Source: DATGFK01 sp040007395
Lineage (GTDB): Bacteria; Chloroflexota; Anaerolineae; Aggregatilineales; UBA2796
Assembly: GCA_040007395.1 (NCBI GenBank)
Contig: JBDTVG010000195.1
Location: forward strand, 1-64,000
Reading direction: 5' to 3'
Length of the DNA: 64,000 nt
Shown here: piece by piece, positions 1 through 8,559 of the stretch
How the letters are laid out: every line of letters starts with the position of its first letter
How positions within the stretch are numbered: the first letter of the stretch is position 1
Notes under the pieces: generated by a model
Database searches by the model: none
The model's input: only the letters and a program-made list of their open reading frames with translations
What the model was told of the DNA's origin: nothing
Made by a program: the position numbers and the translations under genes

Positions 1-190
1 CAAGCATTGTCCCTACACAATACCCTTTGGACGTAGGGACAGGGCTTGCCCTGTCCGCTGATTTCATTGCCTCTTCAAATTATCATGTGGATGTTTGCGC
101 GGATAATGCAAAATGCCGGACAACGCAAGCATTGTCCCTACACAATACCCTTTGGACGTAGGGACAGGGCTTGCCCTGTCTGCTGATTTC
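1..190. repeat. REP palindrome cluster A
   Basis: Two copies of a composite unit: a GTAG-GGACAGGGC/GCCCTGTCC palindrome and a GGACAACGC/GCATTGTCC palindrome separated by short spacers. The stretch between palindromes at about 60-115 (ending in GCGGATAATGC) recurs in inverted orientation near 905-965 and 8830-8900, so the mobile unit was larger than a single hairpin. Short frames here are only translated palindromes; I see no gene. Confidence 0.85.
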
Positions 191-196
191 GTTGTC

Positions 197-372
197 TCAT
201 GATCCTGCGTAGAACGTGTCTTCGTGCCAACGCAATGGATTGTTCGAGAGATACTCGCGAATGGTATGGAGTGCATGTTCATCGCGGATAATATGATCGT
301 GGTAACGCCCTTGCCAGACAATGTGGGCAACATCACCGATAGCGGCGCGAATTCGACGGGTTACGCCCGATC
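197..372 (-). pseudogene. RAYT (REP-associated tyrosine transposase) C-terminal relic
   Basis: Read on the minus strand this encodes about 58 residues closely matching the C-terminus of the intact RAYT at 6365-6919: SGVTRRIR, then VWQGRYHDHIIR and LSNNPLRWHEDTFYAGS before a TGA at 197-199. The HUH domain is absent, so the copy cannot transpose. Homology stops at about 372, beside a CRISPR-repeat-like sequence. Intact and relic differ at scattered codons, so this is an old duplication, not a recent copy. Confidence 0.8.
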
Positions 373-415
373 TATAGACCGACGAAGATTACTACGACCT
401 GATCACCGTTCGAGG

Positions 416-598
416 GTTTCAATCCCCCACTGAGGATTATCGATCTGTAGACAAGGTTTCGGCGGTATTGTGCGATGCCCGCTCAGGGTTTCAATCCCCC
501 ACTGAGGATTATCGATCTGTAGACGGGCTTTCAATACCTCCAAGGCTTTTGCGCAGGGTTCGTTTCAATCCCCCACTGAGGATTATCGATCTGTAGAC
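416..598. CRISPR. Orphan CRISPR mini-array, three 37-bp repeats
   Basis: Three identical 37-bp repeats lie at 416-452, 488-524 and 562-598. They begin GTTTCAATCC and end ATCTGTAGAC. The two spacers are 35 and 37 bp and unrelated to each other. The GTTTCAATCC start is common among type I and III repeats. A degenerate repeat end (CGATCTATAGAC, 368-379) sits 36 bp upstream of repeat 1, the right distance for a fourth, truncated repeat. No cas gene is in the window and no leader is obvious, so this is an isolated or remnant array. Repeat identity and regular spacing make the call strong; type and activity are unknown. Confidence 0.9.
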
Positions 599-837
599 CC
601 TCTTTCACAATGACATCAATAGTACACCCTAGCGCTTTCTAGCGCAAGCCAGCGCATCAAGTTGATCGCTGGGCGGGCGGGACGAAAATACACGCGATTT
701 TCGTGCAGGGTGCGCTTCACAATGACGGTTGGCAGGCGGGTTGCGATGGTCACATCTCACGCTAGCGCTCGCCACCACTCGCCAGCGCGATTGGCGGCTC
801 GGTTGTGAAAATCGGCCTGTGGTGGGGTGGATACGTC
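599..837. other. Intergenic stretch without recognisable gene
   Basis: Right flank of the CRISPR array. It contains scattered AGCGC-rich words (for example CTAGCGCTTTCTAGCGC near 632) but no coding frame with family similarity and no further repeat copy. Confidence 0.5.
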
Positions 838-1222
838 GGACAGGGCAAGCCCTGTCCCTACATCCAAACGGAATTTTGTAGGGACAATGCTTGCGTTGTC
901 CGGTATTTGTGCATTGTCCGCGCAAACGTCCACATGATAATTTGTAGAGGCAATGAAATCGAAATCAGCGGACAGGGCAAGCCCTGTCCCTACATTCGAA
1001 CGGCATTGTGTAGGGACAATGCTTGCGTTGTCCGGCATTTGCTGTGGTGGATGTGAATACAGCGGACAGGGCAAGCCCTGTCCCTACATTCGAACGGCAT
1101 TGTGTAGGGACAATGCTTGCGTTGTCCGGTATTTGCTGTGGTGGAGGTGGATACGTCGGACAGGGCAAGCCCTGTCCCTACAGGATTCTATTGTAGGGAC
1201 AATGCCTGCGTTGTCCGGCATT
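838..1222. repeat. REP palindrome cluster B
   Basis: Alternating hairpins of two families: GGACAGGGC-AA-GCCCTGTCC followed by CTAC, and GTAG followed by GGACAATGC-TT-GCGTTGTCC. They are spaced roughly 15-35 bp apart and in inverted pairs. The cluster ends 2 bp from the stop codon of the TIR-STAND-WD40 gene, so on the minus strand it lies just behind that gene and may act as its transcript 3' structure. Confidence 0.85.
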
Positions 1223-1224
1223 GG

Positions 1225-4200
1225 CTACCGCAACGCGATATTAATGGGCGTACCGCTCAACAGGCTGCCTGAATCAAGTGCTGTTGGGGTCAGGGTCGGC
1301 AGCACAGTGGCGAGATTGGGTGTCCACGTTGGCTCAGGGACAACCGTTACTGGCAAAATTGGTGTCGGCATCCCCTTATCCGCAAATTGTGGACACGTTG
1401 GAGCAGAATCGGTGACTTGAAAGCGCTGCCGTTCCTCCTCCGTAAAATCGCGTGTGAGCCATGTACACAGATAGGTGATCATATCGCGGTAATCCAGCAA
1501 CCATAAGCGCACGGTCCGGTCATCACTACCCGTCAGGGCATAGCGTCCATCTGGTGAAAAGGCCACGCTGTTCACCGAGTTCAGATGCCCACTCAAGGAG
1601 CGTATCGTCCGTCCGGTGCTCGTTTCCCACAAGCGTGCCGTGCGGTCAGCGCTGGCGGTCAGCACAACTTTGCCGTCAGGCGAAAATGTCACCCCGGCGA
1701 CACGATCAGTGTGCCCACTGAAGGTCCGCACTCTTTTCCCGGTGGTCATGTCCCACAACCCGGCGGTGCGGTCAGCACTGCCCGTCAATATATATTGACT
1801 GTCCGGCGAAAACGCCACCGCCATCACCGTGTCGGTGTGTCCAGTGAGGGTCCGCACAGCTTGCCAACTCCCCACTTCCCATAAACGCGCCGTGTGGTCA
1901 GCACTGCCCGTCAGAATATATTTGCTATCCGGCGAAAACGCGGTACTGACCACCCGATCAGTATGCCCGCTAAAGGTGTGAATCGCCTGTGCCGTGCGAA
2001 TGTCCCACAGCCGTGCGGTGTGGTCGGCACTGCCCGTCAACACGTATTGACTATCGGGCGAGAACGCCACCGCCAGCACCGCGTCCGTGTGACCGTTGAA
2101 AGTCCGTATAGGCTGTCCGGTGCTCACTGCCCAAAGTTGGGCGGTGTGGTCAGCGCTGCCTGTCAAGATGTACTGTCCATTGGGCGAGAACGTGACCGCC
2201 GTCACAGCATCAAGATGACCACTCAGCGTGCGGATAAGCTGCCCACTGCTGGTATCCCATAACCGCGCCACATGATCGACACTGCCGGTCAAGGCATAGC
2301 GTCCATCGGGCGAGAAGGTCGTACTCGTCACAAGATCGGCGTGACCGCCGAAAATATGCACAAGCTGCCCGGTGGTAAGATCCCACAAGCGGGCGGTGCT
2401 GTCATCGCTGCCCGTCAGCGCGTAGTGTCCATCCGGCGATAACACGACAGACCGCGCTGAAGCGGTATGGCCTTTAAATGTGTAGCGCACTTGCCCGTTG
2501 GTAATATCCCAATAGCGTGCTGTGCGATCTGTACTGCTGGTGATGACATAGTGTCCATCCGGCGAAAACGCGCCGCTGTTGACGCGCAGATCATGTCCAG
2601 TAAACGTGTAGATAACTTCGCCGCTGGTGACATCCCACAGTCGGGCAGTTTTATCAAGACTGCACGTTAAGACGGTCTTACCATCGGGCGAAAAGGCGAC
2701 GCTGTTTATCTCGGCGGTATGTCCGCTAAAAGTGCGTAGGCTCAGTCCGCTGCTGGTTTCCCATAACCGGGCGGTGCGGTCATCACTACCCGTGAACACA
2801 TACTTTTCGTCAGGCGAAAACACCGCACGGCGCACCGCATCGGCGTGACCGCTGAAAGTCCGTATAGTTTCTCCAGTGTTCACATCCCAGAGTTTTGCGG
2901 TGCGATCCGTACTGGCGCTTAAGATAGTCCGCCCGTCCGCAGAAAAGGTGACACTGCTCAGCGCGTCGTTATGACCGCTAAAAATGCGGATAAGCCGCCC
3001 AGTGCTAGCCTCCCATAGGCGCATGGTTCGGTCAGCGCTGCCTGTCAGCACAAAACGCCCATCGGGGGCAAAGGCGACGCTTGTCAAACGGTCGGTATGT
3101 CCCTTGAAAACTTGCTGAACTTGCCCGGTAGTAACGTCCCACGTCCGTGCAATCCCATCGTCGCTACCCGTCAATACAAATTTGCCATCCCGCGAGTAGG
3201 CTACATCCTCAATATTATTCGGCCCATCGGTCAGGAGTTGGGGCAGGTAATAACCATCCAACGATCTATCCAGCGCCGCTTCACCCTCTTGACTGTACCC
3301 ACTTTTCAGGGCGCGAATCGCCAGCAGTACCGCATCGTTGCGGTCAACATAGTCGTGACTTTGCGAAAGGTCTCGCGAAATAACGGCTAATTGCAATTGA
3401 TCATTTTGCGTCTGACTGTTGCGTACTTTGGTTGAGACTGAAATTTGTGTGCCGACGACTTGCGTTAAGGCTGCATTGGCGTTGCCAAAGGCGATCTGCG
3501 CCGCGGCGATTTTCGCGTTACCCGCTTGCAAGGTTTGCTGGACAGGAGTCAGCGTTTGCGGCACGGGGGAAAGGGTCTGCCCAATATTATTGATTTGTAC
3601 CTTGCCTTGCTCAACCTCATGCGCTTGGATAATCCCTTGATTGATCGAAAGACCGAGCAGTATCAACACGATCAATCCGACCAAGGCCGCCCCAATGGTT
3701 GCCCGTCCCAGATTCTGCACCCGGCGTGCGATAATTGCGTCTTGGCGGCGGCGTTCGGCCTCGGCCTGCGTAGAAGCCTCAATGAAGGCTATTTCATCGG
3801 TATTGGGAATATTGCGGTCGGCCCACGCCTGACTCTCCTCCAGCACTGCACCCCGATACAGACTGTCATCGTCGGGCTTGCGGCCCCGTGCGACCCACGC
3901 CGCCGCGTCCTCGATCACCTTCTGCTGGATGAGGATGTCGCCGCGTGCCTCGCTTAACCAGTCTCCCAAGCGGGTCCATGCGCGGATCAGCGCTTCGTGG
4001 CTCACCTCGATGGTACTTGTTTTTATATCACCATCCGCGATCTCATTCGTAGTCAGCAGGCGGGCATTCACGAACGTGTTCGCACACTCCTGAATGATGT
4101 TTGTCTGGTTGGCATCGGGCAATTCCAGTTCAGTCATGAGCGCACGGCGGCGCGTGGTATCTTGCTCGGTTGCACCCGGTTCGATCAGCCGCAAGAATAA

Positions 4201-5577
4201 GGCTTGCGTCAACCGTTGATAGTCCTCGGACGGCAATTTGTTATAGGTCGCCTCGGCGTGCTTCGCCAAGGCTCTTTTCACCCCGCCGCTGTCCAGATAG
4301 GCCGCGTGGGTCAGCCACCTTCCGTTTCGCTGTTGAAAAAGCTGGTCTAGTGCATATTGCAGCAGCGGCAGCCCGCCCACCTGCCCCCGCGTATCAAACA
4401 CCAAGTCCGCGACCAGACCGTCCTCAAAGCTTAGTCCAGCTTGGTCGGCGGGTTTTTCAATCGTTTGTCTGAGGTCGGAAATGGACATGGACAGCACCGC
4501 CTCGCTGTGTCCCCGAATGAGTTTGCCTAGTTCAGAGTTACTGAGCGGGCGATCAAAAAAGTCGGCTCGCAAGGTCAGGATAACCGTGACGATGCTGTCG
4601 GGTTCGGTGGCGGCTGAGGTGAGGATGTTAATAAACTGTTCGCGTTCCTGTTCGCTGACTGTCTGCGTAAAAACTTCCTCAAACTGGTCAACCAGCAGGA
4701 CAACCCGCGCTTTGGGTTTGTGTGGAATAGCCAAGGTGCGGTTGACGAGGCCGTGTGCCCCCTCGTCTTCCAGATCGGCGCGAACATCCTTGATACTACC
4801 CTGTTGAAAATAGGCACTATATAACATGACCGCCAGCGCATCGATAGGATGCGCGCCGGGCTTCACTGGCGGCAAGATGATCCAATCGGGATGTTCTTGG
4901 CGTAGTTTCGGGATTAAGCCCGCCATTACAACGCTAGACTTACCTGATCCGCTGGCCCCGATGACCGCCAGAAACGATGGGTAATCAGTCACGTCCTTGA
5001 GCAAGGAAGCAATCAGTTCGTCGCGCCCGAAGAAGTCTTGGGTATCCTCCTCGGTAAAGGCATCCAGTGCTTTGTAAGGATTGCGCGGCGCATCCCCAAA
5101 TTGAGCCGGGCGTACAGCCTCCGGTAGGGACGTGAGCGCAATGGCAATTGTTTTCGTTGGCAAGGTGTTCCATACGTTGAGCAGCTCTTGCAAGCCTGCT
5201 TCATACTTCTCGCCACGCATATCGGCATTTTGCAATTTGCCATAACCGAGTGGGGTGCAGTCTAACCAGCGCTTGTCTTCGCCCGCCGCCCAAGATGCCA
5301 GCAGAGTGCAGCCTTCCATCTCCGCGATACTTAATTCATCCTGAACATAATCCGACTGCGCCGCCATTGGCGAAGCGACGTAAATCAATGCCCGTGACTT
5401 CTTAAGGGCTTCACGAATCGCCTTTTCCCAGTTACGGGTTCCCGGCTTGAGCCGCTCATGATCGACCCAGATAGGTGCGCCCAACCGCTGGAGATCAGCA
5501 GACAAACGCTTCACAAAAGCAGCATCGGCACTGGAATGCGAAATAAAAATATGGGCAGCCATTGGCTGATTGATCAT
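1225..5577 (-). CDS. TIR-nSTAND NTPase with membrane segment and 14 WD40 repeats
   Basis: A 1450-residue multidomain signalling or defence protein. A TIR_2-type domain spans about residues 7-120 (HIFISHSSAD start; E81 in SDYVQDEL is the likely NADase glutamate). A STAND NTPase of the nSTAND1 type follows from about 165, with FFGRDEL, Walker A GASGSGKSS (207-215) and Walker B VVLLVDQFEE (292-301). Then come a basic stretch, one hydrophobic segment (about 626-645), a low-complexity linker, and 14 WD40 repeats (about 785-1375), enough for two seven-bladed propellers. By analogy with known TIR-STAND proteins the propellers would sense a ligand, the NTPase would oligomerise and the TIR would cleave NAD+. 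The ligand is unknown. The start is M1 or M6 (MAAHIFISH). It stands alone, flanked on both sides by REP clusters. Confidence 0.9.
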   Translation of the reverse strand: MINQPMAAHIFISHSSADAAFVKRLSADLQRLGAPIWVDHERLKPGTRNWEKAIREALKKSRALIYVASPMAAQSDYVQDELSIAEMEGCTLLASWAAGEDKRWLDCTPLGYGKLQNADMRGEKYEAGLQELLNVWNTLPTKTIAIALTSLPEAVRPAQFGDAPRNPYKALDAFTEEDTQDFFGRDELIASLLKDVTDYPSFLAVIGASGSGKSSVVMAGLIPKLRQEHPDWIILPPVKPGAHPIDALAVMLYSAYFQQGSIKDVRADLEDEGAHGLVNRTLAIPHKPKARVVLLVDQFEEVFTQTVSEQEREQFINILTSAATEPDSIVTVILTLRADFFDRPLSNSELGKLIRGHSEAVLSMSISDLRQTIEKPADQAGLSFEDGLVADLVFDTRGQVGGLPLLQYALDQLFQQRNGRWLTHAAYLDSGGVKRALAKHAEATYNKLPSEDYQRLTQALFLRLIEPGATEQDTTRRRALMTELELPDANQTNIIQECANTFVNARLLTTNEIADGDIKTSTIEVSHEALIRAWTRLGDWLSEARGDILIQQKVIEDAAAWVARGRKPDDDSLYRGAVLEESQAWADRNIPNTDEIAFIEASTQAEAERRRQDAIIARRVQNLGRATIGAALVGLIVLILLGLSINQGIIQAHEVEQGKVQINNIGQTLSPVPQTLTPVQQTLQAGNAKIAAAQIAFGNANAALTQVVGTQISVSTKVRNSQTQNDQLQLAVISRDLSQSHDYVDRNDAVLLAIRALKSGYSQEGEAALDRSLDGYYLPQLLTDGPNNIEDVAYSRDGKFVLTGSDDGIARTWDVTTGQVQQVFKGHTDRLTSVAFAPDGRFVLTGSADRTMRLWEASTGRLIRIFSGHNDALSSVTFSADGRTILSASTDRTAKLWDVNTGETIRTFSGHADAVRRAVFSPDEKYVFTGSDDRTARLWETSSGLSLRTFSGHTAEINSVAFSPDGKTVLTCSLDKTARLWDVTSGEVIYTFTGHDLRVNSGAFSPDGHYVITSSTDRTARYWDITNGQVRYTFKGHTASARSVVLSPDGHYALTGSDDSTARLWDLTTGQLVHIFGGHADLVTSTTFSPDGRYALTGSVDHVARLWDTSSGQLIRTLSGHLDAVTAVTFSPNGQYILTGSADHTAQLWAVSTGQPIRTFNGHTDAVLAVAFSPDSQYVLTGSADHTARLWDIRTAQAIHTFSGHTDRVVSTAFSPDSKYILTGSADHTARLWEVGSWQAVRTLTGHTDTVMAVAFSPDSQYILTGSADRTAGLWDMTTGKRVRTFSGHTDRVAGVTFSPDGKVVLTASADRTARLWETSTGRTIRSLSGHLNSVNSVAFSPDGRYALTGSDDRTVRLWLLDYRDMITYLCTWLTRDFTEEERQRFQVTDSAPTCPQFADKGMPTPILPVTVVPEPTWTPNLATVLPTLTPTALDSGSLLSGTPINIALR

Positions 5578-5860
5578 TGCACTCTCGTTTCAAAAGGCAG
5601 CGCAGGCGCAACAATGTTAAATATAATTGAGGGAGATCCGTAATATTAAGTTCTCCTCAATACATTTGATAAATTGCATTAATCGATACTAGTTTATTTT
5701 CGCGCTAGAGTATGACTTATCTCAATACAAAATGCAAAATAATTTAGCCACTATTAAGATTAATCGCATTTCGGAAAAAGTTTAATTTACTACCAACAGA
5801 ATGGTTCTGTCCGCCGCATGACCACCACACCACCATGGTTCACGGATAACACAAAATACT
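5578..5860. other. AT-rich upstream region of the TIR-STAND-WD40 gene
   Basis: Markedly more AT-rich than its surroundings, consistent with the promoter region of the minus-strand gene. On the minus strand TTGCAT and CATACT stand 17 bp apart (around 5708-5736), a weak sigma-70-like pair. No coding frame is credible. Confidence 0.4.
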
Positions 5861-6322
5861 GGACAGGGCAGACGCGGACAGGGCAAGCCCTGTCCCTACA
5901 ATAGAATCCCGTAGGGACAATGCTTGCGTTGTCCGGTATTTGTGCGTTGCCCGCCAAATAAATCGGCGGACGCGGCAAGCCACGTCCCTACAATAGAATC
6001 TTGTAGGGACAATGCGTGCGTTGTCCGGCATTTGTGCGTTGCCCGCCAAATAAATCAGCGGACGCGGCAAGCCAGGTCCCTACAATAGAATCCCGTAGGG
6101 ACAATGCTTGCGTTGTCCGGTATGTTGCGGTATCGGGCAGACGCGGACGCGGCAAGCCACGTCCCTACAGGAAATCATGTTGTGTAGGGACGTTGTCCGG
6201 CATTTTGCGTTGCCCGTGAATGGATCGTAGAATACACGATGTTTCGTAGGGACAATGCTTGCGTTGTCCGGTATTTTACGTTGTCGGGCAGACGCGGACA
6301 GGGCAAGCCCTGTCCCTACAGG
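5861..6322. repeat. REP palindrome cluster C
   Basis: About ten palindromes of three stem families (GGACAGGGC, GGACAATGC and GGACGTGGC on the GTAG-bearing strand), in inverted pairs with a recurring spacer containing GCCCGCCAAATAAATC. The cluster lies directly upstream of the intact RAYT gene, the usual position of REP doublets next to the transposase that mobilises them. Confidence 0.88.
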
Positions 6323-6364
6323 AAATCGTGTTTCGTCGTTATCCGCCTGCACAGGAATGCCACA

Positions 6365-6919
6365 ATGAAACCACGACCACAACGCAAATCACCGCGTTTG
6401 CAGGGATACGATTACCGCCAATCTGGCGCATATTTTGTCACCATTTGCACGCATCAACGCGCCCAGATGTTTGGCGCAATTCAGGATGGCGAGATGGTAT
6501 TCAGTCAAGTCGGCAATATCGCAATGGATTGCCTGATCGCTGTACCAGATCATTATCCCTCTATCGACCTTGACGCATTCGTGGTCATGCCCAATCACGT
6601 CCATGCCGTTATCACCATCGAAACACGATTTCCTGTAGGGACAGGGCTTGCCCTGTCCGCACACATGCCGGACAACGCAGGTGTTATCCCTACAGCGGGC
6701 GTAATTCCTACCGTGTCGTTGGCAACGGTCATCGGGTCATATAAATCGGGTGTGACCCGTCGAATTCGCACCGCCAGCGGAGATGTTGCCTGCGCGGTTT
6801 GGCAAGGGCGTTACCACGATCATATTATCCGCAATGAACGGGCGCTTGATGCCATTCGCGACTATATCTCGAATAACCCAGCGCGTTGGGACGAAGACAC
6901 GTTCTACGCCGGATCGTAG
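6365..6919 (+). CDS. REP-associated tyrosine transposase (RAYT, Y1/IS200-like HUH family)
   Basis: A 184-residue single-strand transposase related to IS200 TnpA, of the group that mobilises REP palindromes. The N-terminus GYDYRQSGAYFVTICTH is typical. The HUH pair is H78/H80 in MPNHVHAVI. Y126 in IGSYKSGV is the likely nucleophilic tyrosine, and the C-terminal WQGRYHDHIIRNERAL...NNPARWDEDTFY block is characteristic. The ATG at 6365 is chosen because codons upstream are only translated REP sequence. Residues 91-110 are encoded by a complete inverted REP pair in frame, making a loop between the HUH strand and the tyrosine helix. Stop TAG (6917-6919) overlaps the GTAG of the next REP. The gene looks intact, with REP clusters on both sides. 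Confidence 0.88.
   Translation: MKPRPQRKSPRLQGYDYRQSGAYFVTICTHQRAQMFGAIQDGEMVFSQVGNIAMDCLIAVPDHYPSIDLDAFVVMPNHVHAVITIETRFPVGTGLALSAHMPDNAGVIPTAGVIPTVSLATVIGSYKSGVTRRIRTASGDVACAVWQGRYHDHIIRNERALDAIRDYISNNPARWDEDTFYAGS
6635..6693. repeat. REP pair (REPIN) inside the RAYT coding frame
   Basis: GTAG plus GGACAGGGC-TT-GCCCTGTCC (6635-6658), an 11-bp spacer, then GGACAACGC-AG-GTGTTATCC plus CTAC (6670-6693). This is a full GTAG...CTAC inverted doublet. Its length keeps the transposase frame open, reading V-G-T-G-L-A-L-S and so on. The right arm has mismatches, so the left palindrome is the better conserved. Confidence 0.9.
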
Positions 6920-7204
6920 GGGTAATGCTTGCGTTGTCCGGTATTTTGTGTTGCCCGCCAAATAAATCAGCGGACGCGGCAAGCCACGTCCCTACATCCA
7001 ATGCGTGTTGCGTAGGGACAATGCTTGCGTTGTCCGGTATTTGTGCATGGTCGGGCAGACACGGACGCGGCAAGCCACGTCCCTACAGGAAATCGTGTTC
7101 CGTAGGGACAATGCTTGCGTTGTCCGGTATTTGTGCGTTGTCGAGCAGACACGGACAGGGCAAGCCACGTCCCTACAGGATTCTATCGTCCTGCGTTGTC
7201 CAGC
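6916..7204. repeat. REP palindrome cluster D
   Basis: Begins with the GTAG that contains the RAYT stop codon and continues as alternating GGACAATGC and GGACGTGGC family hairpins in inverted pairs, up to the 3' end of the minus-strand MFS gene. It mirrors cluster C on the other side of the transposase. Confidence 0.88.
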
Positions 7205-7212
7205 ATTCTGCG

Positions 7213-8520
7213 TCAATCCGCCAGAATCGGCAGCGGTGCCTTGACCCCCTGTGGATTTTGAACAAAACGTAGGGTCACGAACAGCGCACACAAAGCCAGC
7301 AGCAGCGACACAATGAATAACGGCCCATAGCCGATTTCCTGTGCAATCGTGCCGCCAATAATCGGCGCGGCAATCGCCACCAGCGAGGTGATGGTATTGA
7401 ACAAGCCTGCATACACGGGGCGCTGGTCGGGGTGGGCGTGCGTGACCACCCAATTCTGATAGGCGATCATGAGATTGCCCAACGCTAGCCCTGACAACAG
7501 AAAGCCTAGATACAACAGTCCCGGCCCGATGATACCCGCTAGCAGCGCACAGATGGGCAGGCACGCGGCACACGCCAACGCCAGCCGGATGTACAGCAAA
7601 TTGTTGCGCGCACCCAACCAGATATACAAAAACGATCCGCTCATCACGCCCACCGTTTGCATCGCCAGTAAGATTGGCACGGCGACGGTATTCGACAAGC
7701 CCAACGGCCCGGTGGCATAGCCAATGTAAAACGGCCCCGCCATCGCCAAGAGACTGGTCAGCAATCGCGCGATGAGAATGGCACGGAATGCGCCATCGGT
7801 CCGCAGGATATGGCCTAGTTGGGGCACAAATTCGGCAAAGCTAGGCACCTTCTCGACCCGTTTGCCGCCGGGCAGTTCGTGAATGAGCAGCGTCGGTATA
7901 ATCGACAACGCGAACAATACGCCAGCGAACGCGAACAGCAGCGCATAATTGTTGGGGAAATCCGGCCCGGTATCGCCCAGAATCACGCCGATGATAGGCG
8001 ATATGAGCAGCATAATCCCGCCACCGATGACGATCATTAGGCCGAACATACGCGCCCGCCAACGCTCATCCAGACTAGTGCCTGTCAAATCTGCCCACGG
8101 CACGCCCACAATCCCGTCACCGAAGGCGGCGATGCCATAACAGATCAGGAACGCCACAAGGATTGCGCCCGGTCTGCCTTTGCCCAGCAGCACAACCAAC
8201 CCGGCAAAGATCAGAATGACAAAGCGTACCGGAATATTGGGGCCAGCAAACCACCACTTTTTGCGGGCGTAGCGCACGATATAGCGGGCGATGAATAGCT
8301 GCGGCAGCGTCCAGCAAATATCGAATAGACTCCCCGCCAGCCCGATAAGGACTTTCGAGTCGGTTAGATGCCGGATGAAGTCGGGGATCACCGTGGTGGT
8401 GCCGAGCACGCCCATCGCGACGGTGAACAAAACGCCATCGGTCAAGAAAAGCGCAAAGTTGCGGCGGTAAATACTTTCCCGGTTGGCTGGCGACAGGTCT
8501 TGTGACTCAAAGTCGGTCAT
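7213..8520 (-). CDS. MFS transporter
   Basis: A 435-residue polytopic membrane protein with about 12 hydrophobic segments and a short cytoplasmic N-terminus. Hydrophobic periodicity and length fit the major facilitator superfamily. A charged loop near the middle (HELPGGKRVEKVPSF) separates the two six-helix halves. The substrate cannot be read from the sequence. The gene is monocistronic: REP clusters lie on both sides, and its downstream cluster may serve as a transcript end. Confidence 0.8.
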   Translation of the reverse strand: MTDFESQDLSPANRESIYRRNFALFLTDGVLFTVAMGVLGTTTVIPDFIRHLTDSKVLIGLAGSLFDICWTLPQLFIARYIVRYARKKWWFAGPNIPVRFVILIFAGLVVLLGKGRPGAILVAFLICYGIAAFGDGIVGVPWADLTGTSLDERWRARMFGLMIVIGGGIMLLISPIIGVILGDTGPDFPNNYALLFAFAGVLFALSIIPTLLIHELPGGKRVEKVPSFAEFVPQLGHILRTDGAFRAILIARLLTSLLAMAGPFYIGYATGPLGLSNTVAVPILLAMQTVGVMSGSFLYIWLGARNNLLYIRLALACAACLPICALLAGIIGPGLLYLGFLLSGLALGNLMIAYQNWVVTHAHPDQRPVYAGLFNTITSLVAIAAPIIGGTIAQEIGYGPLFIVSLLLALCALFVTLRFVQNPQGVKAPLPILAD

Positions 8521-8559
8521 AATGTCCTAAGTTTCCTTGCGAAAAAATCCAAACGGTAT

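Noticed and set aside
1..1224. Many small frames with RDNACVVRY, GQGKPCPY and similar peptides
   Set aside because: These are translated REP palindromes found in every cluster and on both strands; no start site, length or family supports a protein.
1580..3220. Regular roughly 126-bp periodicity that could look like a CRISPR or satellite
   Set aside because: The period matches the 42-residue WD40 unit, and the sequence varies between units at third positions as coding repeats do.
1585..3957. Long plus-strand frames opposite the WD40 gene
   Set aside because: Antisense shadows of a regular repeat coding region; no family resemblance and interrupted repeatedly.
5640..5790. Replication origin suggested by AT-rich DNA
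   Set aside because: No DnaA-box cluster and no dnaA/dnaN neighbours; the AT-richness is what an upstream promoter region would show.
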